The notes under the pieces: generated by a model
What the model saw: the letters and a program-made list of their open reading frames with translations, nothing else
The model's database searches: none
What the model was told of the DNA's origin: nothing
Assembly: GCA_023014485.1 (NCBI GenBank)
Contig: JAJOZX010012024.1
Location: 1 to 64,000, forward strand
Direction of reading: 5' to 3'
Length of the DNA stretch: 64,000 bases
DNA from: Bathynomus jamesi
Lineage: Eukaryota; Arthropoda; Malacostraca; Isopoda; Cirolanidae
Shown: one piece after another, positions 19,732 to 29,354 of the stretch
Layout of the letters: every line of letters begins with the position of its first letter
Position numbering within the stretch: position 1 is the stretch's first letter
Position numbers and translations under genes: made by a program

Positions 19732-20423
19732 TTTCCATATCTACCAGTTTTACAGGTTGCGACCCCACCCACTTCCCTTCTTTGGCCAGTTTCAAGATGG
19801 ATTGACTAAAATGAACCTTTCTTTAGAGGATATTGCTACAAGTTCCTTATCACTAATTACAAATTAGGCTCCAGTAGATGTCATTTATGACCTTAGGTTG
19901 TCTTCTGCTTTGAAATCTATAACCTGTGCTAATAACTTTCAGTGTGTTTCTTTCATTGAAAGCATCATATCTAGATTTAGGTTACAAGGTTCTTTTTACT
20001 GATGGTTCAAAGTCCCCAACTGGAGAAGGTTGTGCCTTTAGTTTTGAAGGTACCTTGGTGAGTTATAAGTTGCCACCTCATTGCTCAGTATTTACAGCTG
20101 AACTGTATACCCTTTACAAGGCAATTTATTTTGTTTCTGTAAATTCTACACATCATAAGTTTCTCATCTGTTGTGATTCTCTCTCAGTTCTACATGCTTT
20201 GCAGTCAGGAAATACTTCTCATTTTCTGGTCAATAAAATTATTGTCGTGTTAAGATCTATTCCACATTACAGTTTTGTTCTTTTATGGGTCCCTGGACAT
20301 GTTGGAATCCTGGGCAATGAGGTGGTGGACTTGGCAGCCAAGTCTGCTATGCACTCAGGAGAGGCAGTTGGTCTTCGACTCTCCCTGCCTGAGATTCGGA
20401 ATTTGACACTCCTGTGTGCGTAG
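19732..20423 (+). pseudogene. Jockey B RNase H domain
   Basis: Sequence resumes after the Gypsy insertion at 19732 with a continuation of the RT connection region. The frame from about 19926 has LFTDGSKSPTGEG (first Asp), FTAELYTLYKAI (Glu), ICCDSLSVLHALQSG (second Asp) and WVPGHVGILGNEVVDLAAKSA (His and final Asp). The complete RNase H catalytic set is present in one open frame to 20423. This domain removes the RNA strand during target-primed synthesis. Confidence 0.88.
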
Positions 20424-21051
20424 TGGGTTGCAGTGTCAATGGAATCATAGCAATAGTTTCCTCAGTGATGTTAAACTCCTTCTTCAGGATTGGGAACATA
20501 CATACATAGGTAGCTGAAGGGACCAGACTGTCCTGCCCGGCTCAGACTAGGGGTATGTCTCCTGACGCATGGCATTATTTTAGTGCCTCTCCCATTCCTT
20601 CCTGTTTCCAGTGTAATATGACTCTCATATTGAAACATTTTTATTGATTGCTGAGTTTTTTCTTCACTTTAATCTGATATTGATTCATTTGCACTGCAGA
20701 ACAGCTTGATTTCACCCTCTCTAATGTCTTATCTTGCCTTGTGCCTTCTAATCTCATTTTAGATTTCTTAAGTCAGTCAATTTATATTCCTCCATCTAGA
20801 TCTAACAATCAGCGCTCTTATGGTCAGTTAGTTTTTCATAAAGTACCAGTACTATCCTTTACTATGACTTCATGCTTCACTAGTTAGTAATACTAACAGG
20901 CCTCATCATCACTTTCCTGTGATCTGGAGCCGGCCCCAGATCTGAAGATGGTTTAACTTTTTCCTTCCCTTTGTAGATAGAATTTCTTTCTTTGCAGGTG
21001 TAAATGACCTGAAGTGGTTGAATGCACCATAAACAAACCTATAATAATAAT
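20424..21051 (+). pseudogene. Jockey B ORF2 C-terminus, 3' UTR and tail
   Basis: A C-terminal Cys/His scrap (CFQCNMTLILKHF) is read near 20608-20645, after which no frame is convincing. The 3' UTR runs to an ATAATAATAATAAAA tail at about 21040-21055, followed by the right target duplication. Confidence 0.65.
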
Positions 21052-21075
21052 AAAATTTGCACAAGATAAGATATA

Positions 21076-22442
21076 CGAGGCTCCAATAAACCTTAGCCCC
21101 CCCCGCCCATGGCCTAAACCATTAGAGGTACAGTAAAACTAAACATACCTTACAAAAGAGAATTTAATCCTGCATTTAATGAGAAACAATTAAAACTTGG
21201 TGTTCCCGCCATTGGCTTCCAAGACAGCCTGAATTCGCTTTGGGTAGCTTGCCAAAAGTGACGTGAATAGATCTTGATCGTTGCAAATTTGCTAAAACAG
21301 TTTCAATGTGTTGCGTCATTGTATCCTTCGAAAATCGATTTGCTGCAGGTTCTTGAAACAAGAGACATTCAACCTTGTCCTTTATAACTGATCCAATGTG
21401 TTCACAGACGTTCAGGTCAGGAGAATTTCCTGGCCATTCTTCATTTCCAAAGAAATCGATCTCATGGTTCCGTAACAACTGTTGAGTGGCTAATGCCTTA
21501 AAGCAGGGAGCCTTATCGTGCAGAAGGGTCCTGATCGACATCCATAACATTGTTTGGGTTTCTTAGAAAAGGAATGACATGCTGGGATAGAATAATATCA
21601 CGAAAATACTGTCCATCCCAACTCTGACCATTTGGCTTCAGCACCCACATGAGCTTCTTTGCAGTGAACAAAACAAACACACCAACACAGTCTGGAAATT
21701 TTAATAATTCGCGATAATGTTCATTGTCAGCGATTTCATCTGGTGTTGTGGCCCACACTTGATCATTTTGGTAGTTAGGCCGACGTGTTACGTAAACAAA
21801 AAATTCATCGGAGACAGCTAAATGCATGAAATCATCCACATCCCAATCTTCAAGATAATGGGCAAACCACATTCTGTCATCGATGTTAAGATGAGTTTTT
21901 CTTGGCTTTGGAAGTTCATGCCAAGGCTTTAAACCTTGCCTATGATGGTACAGTCGAATGATCTCACCACTAACGATCTTTCCTCTCAACACTTCGATCT
22001 CTCTAGAAAGTTTAGCACAGCTGTTTTTCCGCTTACGCGTACAGCTTTCAATGATGTCCTTTGTTTCCTGAGAGAGTGGCAAATTTGGGCGCCCAGATTT
22101 GGTTGTATCCATTTCACATTCATCCAAAGTTTTATTCCAATTTCTTTTGACGAGGTCCTCACTTCTTCGCAACTTTTTGGCAAACCATGAACGTGTTATA
22201 AAGGTGGCTCCAGCATCACGAGCTTCCCGAAATGTTATTGCTCGTATGTGATCTATCACACGTTGCCTCTCCGAATCACCAATTAATTGAGAAGCCATTA
22301 TCTTATTACTTTATCAGCTAGAGTAATTTTAATACCTGCAATAAATAAAGAATTTTATATATTTTTATAACCACTAAAAACTATTTCGATAAAAGTAGAC
22401 ATGTAAGCTGCAAATGGGGGGCTAAGTTTTTGTGGAACCCCT
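21076..22442 (-). mobile_element. Tc1-like transposon
   Basis: The ends are CGAGGCTCCA...CTTAGCCCCCC and, inverted, AGGGGTTCCA...CTTAGCCCCCC, in a TA duplication (21074-21075 and 22443-22444). At 1367 bp it is near full length. Transposase is on the minus strand with one visible frameshift. It is inserted in a Merlin-like sequence next to Jockey B. Confidence 0.85.
21176..22298 (-). pseudogene. Tc1-like transposase, one frameshift
   Basis: The frame begins MASQLIGDSERQRVIDHI at 22298. An N-terminal HTH region is followed by SGRPNLPLS, a GRPR-like hinge. Catalytic residues: HLAVSDEFFV (first Asp), a DGQYFRDIIL segment, then after the frameshift near 21540 RTLLHDKAPCF (second Asp) and WPGNSPDLNVCEHIGSVIKD (catalytic Glu 34 residues on, DD34E). 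It excises and reinserts the element at TA sites. Only one frame break is obvious, so decay is modest. Confidence 0.88.
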
Positions 22443-22513
22443 TATATTTTTAGTAAGTTTTTAATGGCAATTCAATATATAGTACTGTACGTGTTCAACT
22501 GCTTGTGACTGGG
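22443..22513. mobile_element. Merlin terminal remnant
   Basis: Together with 21053-21075 this matches 9468-9577, the right end of the intact-ended Merlin copy: shared AATTTGCACAAGATAA, TTCAATATATA, GTGACTGGG and a terminal GAATATTAACC. It is the DNA into which Jockey A and the Tc1 element inserted. The opposite Merlin end was not found at the left edge of the window. Confidence 0.55.
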
Positions 22514-23185
22514 AGTAAAACCGAATATTAACCTATTGTTGCTTCAGTTATGTAGGCTACTTTGATGGTTGTGAGTAGTTGTATATTAATTAGTTGACTT
22601 GAGTTTGACATTTTGCAATTATTTTTTTATTATTAAAATATAGCTTGTGACTTTGATTACCTTGATAGCCAGAGTGGCTTCATGGTTTCCAAATGAAATA
22701 TAATGTAATGCTTCCAGATTTGAGATGTATGAAATATATCAGAGATCAGTCCACTAACCATGGCTTATATTATATTATTCAATTATTGACTCACTCACCA
22801 AACCTTATGATAAATCTAAATACAAAATTGCGTATGACACTGGCAGAGTTAGCCACTTATTGACTAATAACAGCATACAGGCACTAGAAGGAGCACCATT
22901 TATAAATCTGAGTTTTTAATAAACTCATAAAAATATTATTATATAGGCCTACAACATAGTTTTCTCATATTATACATCCTGTAGTTCCACCAATGACCTG
23001 AAGCCATGGCCATTTTAAGACCTTCGTAGGCCCTAGGCACACTTGCATTCGTGCCCCCCCCCCTCCTCCCCCCCAGCTGTGGCGCCACAGCATTCAGCTC
23101 GTGAAGTGTTGTGCAAAATTTTAGAAAAATGCTAAAACTAAATTCGGTAAATGTACAGTATTACACCCATCTCCCTTTCGAGGTG
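22514..23185. other. Non-coding stretch with an old repeat
   Basis: 22548-22710 resembles 28350-28500 (shared TTATGTAGGCTACTTTG, TAGTTGTATATTAATTAG, TTTCCAAATGAAAT). The second copy follows a CR1-like fragment, so this is probably a retrotransposon 3' UTR. C-rich runs occur at 23058-23075. No gene seen. Confidence 0.5.
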
Positions 23186-23372
23186 AAATGTATGTTTTTC
23201 CTATGTTTTTTGATGTGTTTTGAACGAATCTGACCTTCAAAACCGTCGGAAATGACTCGTTTTTGAGATAACCCCCCTCCCCCCAGCCGGCAATCGAAAA
23301 CGAGTCATTTCCGACGGTTTTGAAGGTCAGATTCGTTTAAAACATCAAAAACCATAGGAAAAACAAATTTCA
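23186..23372. repeat. Long hairpin repeat
   Basis: The left arm at about 23200-23268 (TCCTATGTTTTTTGATGTG through AAATGACTCGTTTTTGA) is mirrored at about 23293-23365 (GAAAACGAGTCATTTCCGAC through AAACATCAAAAACCATAGGA). The loop is C-rich. Near-perfect stem of about 70 bp. CCTAACCTAACCTAACC follows at 23386. It resembles the hairpin inside the Merlin copy in layout but not in arm sequence. Confidence 0.85.
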
Positions 23373-23391
23373 CCTTCAAAATTGACCTAAC

Positions 23392-23598
23392 CTAACCTAA
23401 CCTATCCTGACCTAAATCACTTATAGTCTTGTAGGCAGCCCAGGAATCACTATAAATCACAGAGCCAGGCCTAATGTACTTCTGAATGAGTGGAATGAGT
23501 GTTCCATTCCGGTAGGAAAGTAATTCAAATTCGAAATGGATGGAGCGCAGTGATTGGGCAGACATGTAACGAACACACAAACGAACGTACGAACACAC
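23392..23598 (-). pseudogene. Merlin (ISXO2-like) transposase, catalytic fragment
   Basis: The frame reads RNGTLIPLIQKYIRPGSVIY followed by SDSWAAYKTI. The TL.P.I...I.PGS.I.SD.W.AY pattern is the catalytic region of ISXO2/Merlin transposases, with the Asp of SD.W as one DDE residue. Sequence before and after does not continue the domain. Neighbouring CCTAAC runs and a hairpin match the setting of the N-terminal Merlin fragment at 9052-9306. Confidence 0.75.
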
Positions 23599-23904
23599 AC
23601 TAGATACACACCAAAAAAATGTTTATATCTCGAAAACGAAGCATTTGCGACGGAAACGCTATACTAGAAGGAAAGTGTCTTAGAATTAAAAAATGTACTT
23701 AATGAACATATAATAATTGCTGGACGTTAGACGGGTGTAATAGTAGAATAATACCCTAAATTCTTCCTAATTTTCAATGAATTATTTCTAGCCTACTGAA
23801 AACTGAGTGAATGCTGATCTGATTCTCCTAATTTTTTTAGGTCCCAAAATTTTTTGTAGGCTGTAGGCACTTTGCCTATTGTGTCTAATGGGTAAAACTG
23901 CCTG

Positions 23905-24440
23905 GATCAAGTAAAGATAATCCCTCCCAACAGAAAAAGGAGGGACTATCTTTACTTGATCATTTTTTGGGAGGGATCATCTTTACTTGGTAAAGTTGGT
24001 AATACCGCTTTACCCCAATACCGCTTTAATTAAAGTCTTTGGATCAAGTAACGTTAAGCACCTCCAACCTTTTTTAGTTAGCTTTATAAGGCTAACTAAC
24101 GAAAATATCATGACCTAACCTAACCAATCATCAAGGGCGTACAGTTGACCTAACGATTGGTTAGGTTAAGTCATGATATTTTCGTTAGTTAGCCTTATAA
24201 AGCTAACTAAAAAAGGTTGGGGGTGCTTATCTTTACTTGATCCATTGTAATAAATGAATTTTAATAAATTTTGTTTTCAAATAAATCATTTTTTAAAAAA
24301 AGATTCTCTTAATTTTTATCCTTATGTCAGACTGCTTCACTTCACTTTACTTTCTGGGAGGGATTATCTTTACTTGGTCATTTTTGGGAGGGATTTGCTT
24401 TACTCGTGTGACCTGGGAGGGATTATCTTTACTTGATCCA
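23905..24440. repeat. Dispersed direct and inverted ATCTTTACTTGATC motif cluster
   Basis: A motif close to GGGAGGGATTATCTTTACTT followed by GATC or GGTC occurs about seven times in 540 bp: inverted near 23908, direct near 23946, 23970, 24228, 24358, 24389 (variant) and 24416. The copies are separated by unrelated sequence, so this is neither a simple tandem array nor a CRISPR. Some copies form the ends of the hairpin at 24044-24244. They look like clustered or nested termini of one MITE family. Confidence 0.65.
24044..24244. repeat. Near-perfect palindrome MITE
   Basis: Arms of about 85 bp: GGATCAAGTAACGTTAAGCA through CCTAACCAATC on the left, GATTGGTTAGG through GCTTATCTTTACTTGATCC on the right. 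They surround ATCAAGGGCGTACAGTTGAC, the same spacer that follows CCTAACCA in the Merlin copy (8857) and, with changes, at 29073. Confidence 0.88.
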
Positions 24441-24445
24441 ACTGC

Positions 24446-24512
24446 CTTGCCTGGGGCTATGTCATGGCCAATGTAACACCACTTTCCAGAGATCAGTGAA
24501 GTTAAGCACCAT
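24446..24512 (+). other. 5S-rRNA-like stretch
   Basis: GATCAGTGAAGTTAAGCA (24491-24508) is close to the 5S rRNA internal segment GATCACCGAAGTTAAGCA, and the preceding 45 bases (GGCTATGTCATGGCCA) align loosely to the upstream part of 5S. The 3' half of 5S is absent. It directly abuts the 3' side of a minus-strand non-LTR element. It could be a 5S pseudogene, a 5S-derived SINE head or the element's target. Not a functional gene. Confidence 0.4.
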
Positions 24513-24519
24513 ACCATTC

Positions 24520-25493
24520 AATTGAAATTAAGGAAATTTTATATACTTGTAGGCCTTGGTCCTCATAATCATATGAGTTTTAGCAGGATTATATTTTATG
24601 TCATTATCCTTCCCATACCTTTCACAAAGTTTCAAAAGTGTGGTGAGCCCTTTTACAGATGGAGAAATAAGAACTAGATCATCTGCATACACCAGATGAT
24701 TAACAATCCACTGTACCAAGATAGTAGCCTATTTTTCAAGTGTTCAGTACAACAGATAGATTATCCATATAAACATTGAATAAGTAGGGGATAATATCCC
24801 TCCTTGCCTGACACCATTGGTCACACAGAATGGCTCTGAATTAACTCTACCCTATTTTACAATCCAGACCCATAGCCAGGAAAGGTCCACTTTCGTAACT
24901 AGTTTATAAATTATGATGTGATATTATAATGTATAACATCATTTCATAAATAAACACTTACATTTGTTTGCATTTTTTTTAAACTTCACAAACTACTTTA
25001 AAATACTCTAAACTTAATTACTGTAAACCCCCTCTCCACCCTCTCCAATGACTAGGTTGTTGTACCAAAAGGTCTGCCTTTCTACAATTTTGTCCCACCC
25101 CCCCACTTGGGAAGTCATGGCTACATGGCTGCAATCATTGTTTGGTGATTAATTGATTATACCAGAATATTAATATATGGGGCAAGTAACCAGGTACATT
25201 AAAATTTACAAATTTCATGAATAATTTGTCATGATTAATATGATCAAATGCCTTAGAGGCATCCAGGAAACAAAAATACATTAGCATCTAGTATTTACAG
25301 ACCATTTCCTTCAAGGCATACATACACATATCAGTATTATGTTTCTTTTTGAAACCAAATTAGTTATCACTTGTATACAGGTAACATTAAAGTCTATTAA
25401 TGAGTAAATATTCAAATACCTTAGACATAATACTGGCCAAAGCTATTGGCTTATAGTTATCTTTACTATTGATTTTATCCTTTATCTTTTAGT
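24520..25493 (-). pseudogene. Non-LTR retrotransposon reverse transcriptase, downstream half
   Basis: Minus-strand reading from 25493: KDNYKPIALASIMSKVFEYL, then NTDMCMYALKEM, FCFLDASKAFDH (motif A), FCVTNGVRQGGILS (motif B) and VNHLVYADDLVLISPS (YADD box) with CERYGKDNDIKYNPAKTHM after it. The order is that of a non-LTR RT, in several frames with stops. The clade differs from the Jockey and CR1 copies here; I could not name it. The upstream half is at 26916-27900 across a hAT insertion. Confidence 0.82.
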
Positions 25494-25809
25494 ACTGGCA
25501 CCAGGGCCATTTCCTCCAATAGGCGAAATAGGTGACTGCTTAGGGCCCTGCTTCAAAAAAGTGTAGGAGGCAAAATTTCTGAAGGATACAATAGGGTAGT
25601 GATTGAATTTGAAATAATGTTTGTATTTATTGAATGAAATGTTTTTAAAAATGTAAAAATGTTTTTATTCAAAGTATGCAGTGTTAATTGTTTAAAAATT
25701 ACAACAAAAGAAACACTAACTTTCAATGAAAATTTTTAATTTTAGCAATGCAAATTTGGCAAATTTGGATGGAAAAGTTAAGGACTTTGTGTATGGCACG
25801 TGGGGCTTT

Positions 25810-25862
<53 letters not shown>

Positions 25863-25865
<3 letters not shown>

Positions 25866-26764
25866 GACATCCCCAAAAAATGTATACACACTTTAACAGC
25901 TGATAGCTCAATTGATGTTTCTTTCTTTCCAAGTTAAACCCATTAGAATTAATAATGGCAGTCAGACTAAGCTTTGAACAAAGGAAATTCATTCTAAAAT
26001 GCTACTGGAAGTGTGAAAACGCAGTTGAAGTGCAAAGACAGTTTAGGAGGGAGTTTCAAACAGATCCACCAATGCGACTTACCATCACTCGAATTAGAGA
26101 TAAGTTTGAAGCCGATGGAACTGTTCAGAATGTCCACAAGAAGCATTCCGGAAGACCACGGACATCGACAAGCCCCACAAAGCAAGAAAGAGTACTGGAA
26201 ACGTATCACCAAAGTCCAAGAAAATCTGTGTGGCAAGCGAGTCGTGAGGTAGGAATTTCAGAATCATCTGTCCAACGCATTTTGAAGCGTTGTCAATGGA
26301 AAAGTTACATTCCAAGATTAGTCCATGCTATTAATGAAGATGATCCGGACCGAAGAGTGGAGTATTGCGAGTGGTACTTGGCACGATGTGGATGTGGATT
26401 GGACGAAGGGGTTTCGTAGAATACCCTCCGCGTTCACCAGACCTCACACCACTAGACTTTTTTATGGGGATACTTAAAAGACAAAGTCTACGCTATAAAA
26501 CCTGCAACAGTCACTGAATTGAGAGCAGCCATTGAACGAGAATGCACACAAATACCAAACGAAATGTTTCGTGATGTTTGCGATTCCATTGCTTCGCGTT
26601 ATCAGCAGTGCCTGGACCAGAATGAACGTCAGTTTGAAAACAGGCATTGACAAAACAATTAAATAATATCTGTAGATTCTATTACATTTTGAAAATGAAA
26701 TGTATTTTAATAAACACTGCCTTTATAATTATTTAAAGTGTGTATACATTTTTTTGGGATGCCT

Positions 26765-26766
<2 letters not shown>
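25863..26766 (+). mobile_element. 904-bp mariner deletion derivative, copy A
   Basis: The ends are CAGGACATCCCCAAAAAATG and, inverted, CAAGGCATCCCAAAAAAATG, with TGTATACACACTTTAA inside. It is flanked by TA at the left, and TG where TA is expected at the right. Its total length, 904 bp, is identical to copy B at 53668-54571, and both carry the same internal deletion in the transposase. Confidence 0.9.
25955..26650 (+). pseudogene. Mariner-like transposase with internal deletion, copy A
   Basis: ATG at 25955. It has an HTH segment ([20 protein letters not shown]...QRQFRREF), a GRPRTS hinge and a second HTH ([27 protein letters not shown]), then [20 protein letters not shown]. Directly after this the sequence jumps to the C-terminal part (YPPRSPDLTPLDFF, then KDKVYAIKPATVTELRAAIE), read in another frame to about 26650. 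The central region with the first two catalytic Asp residues is missing. The third acidic residue in SPDLTPLD is kept. It cannot catalyse but has full transposon ends. Confidence 0.88.

Positions 26767-26806
<40 letters not shown>
26767..26806. repeat. TA microsatellite
   Basis: GTGTATATATATA repeated to about 26806, on the right flank of the mariner copy. It is the other half of the TA-rich target split by the insertion. Confidence 0.85.
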
Positions 26807-26807
<1 letters not shown>

Positions 26808-26915
26808 CATTATACATATTCAAGGCAGATGTTTTGATGCATATCTGGCAAATGATCCCCCCATAAAAATCTTGTCTAGGGCCCCAAAAATGCTAGAAAT
26901 GGCCCTGATTGGCAC

Positions 26916-27900
26916 CAAAAGAATGGCTAATATTGTATCTGGCTAAACACTATGTATCAATAAACCTGTACAGCACAAAGCAAACAGAGGCACTAATCTG
27001 TCGCTACTAAATTTCAGATGCTCAGCAGAAATACCATCAATACCACATGATTTGTTATAATGTAAACATTTTATAACATATTTAGTCTCAAATACATTAA
27101 CTCGCATCTGGACTATAGGTCGCATCACAACTTATGTACAGAGTTGAATAATGTAGTGTTCCTTCCATAATTTAACTATCTTCTCAGGCCCAGTTACATT
27201 TTCAATATTAGCAGGGAGAGTCATTGCACTGTTTTGTTTTTAATTCTTCCCAAAGTCTCTTGAATTCTTATTGACAAGCTTTCTTGCCAGAGCATCCCTA
27301 ATTAACTCATCCTAATGATTTTTTATATACCTTAATGCATACTTGAACCTGGCATATTAGCCCTCTGTTTTTGTTGTAATACAGGGCCTTGCCTTGGTTT
27401 CACTTGTGCAAACCACATTAAAAAAGCATCTCTGGATGCATTATGACATTCAGCCACATAATCATTCCAGCCAGGTTTATATGTATAGTTTTTCTCCTAA
27501 AGTATTTAAGTCTAAGCTAGTATTATTGATTGAGGAAACAATTTGTTTGTATATGTCTTTAAATTCCAAAATGTGTTTGAATTGTAGAGTTTACATCCTG
27601 ACAAGTTGGAGCATCATATTAGGGATACATATATTACTTACCAATACATCAGACTTAGTACAATACTGTTGTTTGCCCTCATCATCAACTCTGGACTAGT
27701 CTAACTTTACTTTACATGTATCATTTACCTGTGACAGCATTGGAATACAATTAATGTCAAACTCAATTAATAGGGGCATATGGTCAGAACTAGCATGGGA
27801 GTACAAAATTGCCATATTCAGAACTGCTTGATTTGCATCAGGTGTACACATTACCAACCATGAGGTTATGTATCAACTATTACTAACATAAGTAAAGCTC
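26916..27900 (-). pseudogene. Non-LTR retrotransposon endonuclease end and RT start
   Basis: Minus-strand pieces: SHASSDHMPLLIEFDIN near 27760 (the SDH motif that closes an APE endonuclease), a linker GWNDYVAECHNASRDAF and LMWFAQVKPRQGPV near 27370-27480, and the RT entry NKSCGIDGISAEHLKF near 27030. Frames shift several times. It joins to 24520-25493 when the hAT element is removed. No ORF1 is seen upstream. Confidence 0.75.
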
Positions 27901-27949
27901 TCACTTGGAAGACAACACATTGATGAAAGTTAGTGGTGGTAGTTAGTAG

Positions 27950-28335
27950 TAATGTAAAATTTTGTAAGCAGTGCTTGGAGGATAGAAATAAATAAAATGC
28001 TAGGTATTATTAAGAGAAATGTGTTACAAGAGTAAAGTGATCAGTAAATTATATAATTCTTATGTTAGTCCTCACTTATAATGCTGCATTCAATCTTAGT
28101 CCCCTTACCTTACACTTGATATTGATATGCTTGAAAGTATGCAACATACTGCAACTGAGCTTAATCCTAACCTAAAAAGATTGGACTACAGAAAAAGATT
28201 AATGGAACTGGGTATGTTTAGTTGTGAGAGACGTTGTTTGAGGGGAGGTATGATACAGATGTTCAAAATGTTTTTAAGTTTGGAATTTTGGATGCTTTCA
28301 TGAATGAGTGTGTTTGTAGATTGTAAATAGTGTAT
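27950..28335 (+). pseudogene. CR1-like reverse transcriptase C-terminal fragment
   Basis: The plus-strand reading includes DIDMLESMQHTATELNPN, then LDYRKRLMELGMFSCERRCL and RGGMIQMFKMF. It matches the post-RT segment of CR1/L2 elements (compare RRLRGDLIQVFKIMNG in the copy ending at 50033). Only about 100 codons remain. Confidence 0.75.
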
Positions 28336-28767
28336 ATTCTTAGCTTAAATTATGTAGGCTACTTTGGTAGCTCTGTAAATAGTTGTATGTTAATTAGCTG
28401 ACCTGAGATTGATATTTTGTACAATTTTATAAAATATAGCTCATAACTTGGATAACCTCAATAGGCCTGAATGGGTTCATGTTTTCCAAATGAAATGTAG
28501 TTTGGATTATCTGATATACTGTATGTATTAGAGGGTATTAGAGGTTTGGATTAGTGATTCAGTATAGTAGTGACAGTATAACAGAGTATGAAATAAATGA
28601 TTTTACAATGTATATTTATCAAAGAATGAAGAGGCAGGGGTAGTTCGGTTGTGTACATTAAGAATGTTTTAATTTTAGTTCAGAATGATATCATCAATTA
28701 GACAACAGGGTGGAATCAATTTGGATTGATATTTGTGTATCAAGTATCAAAGAGTAGGCCTACATTT
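28336..28767. other. Non-coding, likely retrotransposon 3' UTR
   Basis: 28345-28500 matches 22548-22710, so this is a dispersed repeat, probably the 3' UTR of the CR1-like fragment just upstream. No gene seen in the rest. Confidence 0.5.
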
Positions 28768-29335
28768 GGGGGCGCAACTAAAGCAAAACCACCTCCTGTG
28801 TAATTTCTTCATTTATGGTCAGATTTTTATGAAATTTTCAATATAGAAGTTTTCAAATACCGAGAAGTAGGAAATTTTTTTGAAATTTTTAAAGTTTTTC
28901 CTAAAAAAAACCTCCCAGGTTGCCAGTTGACCTAACCGGGCATTCAATGTTGTTCCAATGTCGCCATTGAAGGCTCAGTTAGGTCAACTGTATACCCTTG
29001 ACAATTGGGTAGGTTAAGTAGTGTTATTTTCATTAAAACTAACAAAAATAATACAACTTAACCTAACCAATTATTAAGGGCATACAGTTGACCTAACTGG
29101 GCCTTTACTGACGGACATTAGAATAGCATTGAAGGCCCAGTTAGGGCAACTGTATGCCAGGTATTTTTTTATTTTTTTTTTAGAAAAATATTTAAATTTC
29201 CAAATTTAAAAAAAAAAAAAATGGTGTGTGTTATTCCAATGTCCGCCTTCAAAACCTCTATATTGAAAATTTCATAAAAATCTGACCATAAATAAAGAAA
29301 TTACACAGGGAGTGCTTTTCCTTTAGTGCACCCAT
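28768..29335. mobile_element. Foldback element with about 100-bp inverted ends
   Basis: The segment GTGTAATTTCTTCATTTATG through AAATTTTCAATATAGA (28797-28850) is repeated inverted at about 29258-29312. Inside is a second level of symmetry: CAGTTGACCTAAC...GGGCAT and GTTAGGTCAACTGTATACCC, plus AACTTAACCTAACCAATTAT shared with other hairpins of the window. No reading frame. Target duplication not resolved. Confidence 0.75.
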
Positions 29336-29354
29336 TTGGGTAGGTGCATTTTAC

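Larger units (their letters stand above)
1149..21051 (+). mobile_element. Jockey-type non-LTR retrotransposon B, host of nested insertions
   Basis: The element has a 5' leader, a gag-like ORF1 with Cys/His knuckles, ORF2 pieces for APE endonuclease, reverse transcriptase and RNase H, and an ATAATAATAA tail, all on the plus strand. A 15-bp duplication flanks it. Direct insertions at 3174-6332, 6408-7436, 7735-7934, 8519-12635, 12789-13388 and 14543-19726 split it. Removing them with their target duplications leaves about 5.6 kb, a normal size for Jockey elements. Retrotransposition is by target-primed reverse transcription. This copy is dead: every ORF is interrupted. Confidence 0.85.
25502..26907. 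mobile_element. hAT-type element hosting a mariner copy
   Basis: The ends are CAGGGCCATTTCCTCC and, inverted, CAGGGCCATTTCTAGC. The flanking 8-bp duplication has one mismatch: ACTGGCAC (25494-25501) and ATTGGCAC (26908-26915). Without the mariner it is about 500 bp and non-coding. A TA microsatellite (25807-25861) provided the mariner target. It interrupts the minus-strand non-LTR element. Confidence 0.78.

Noticed and set aside
23905..24440. Possible CRISPR-like array
   Set aside because: Motif copies lie in both orientations with irregular spacing, in eukaryotic DNA, and no cas genes are present.
24446..24512. Functional 5S rRNA gene
   Set aside because: Only the 5' half matches, with many differences; the box C region and terminator are absent.
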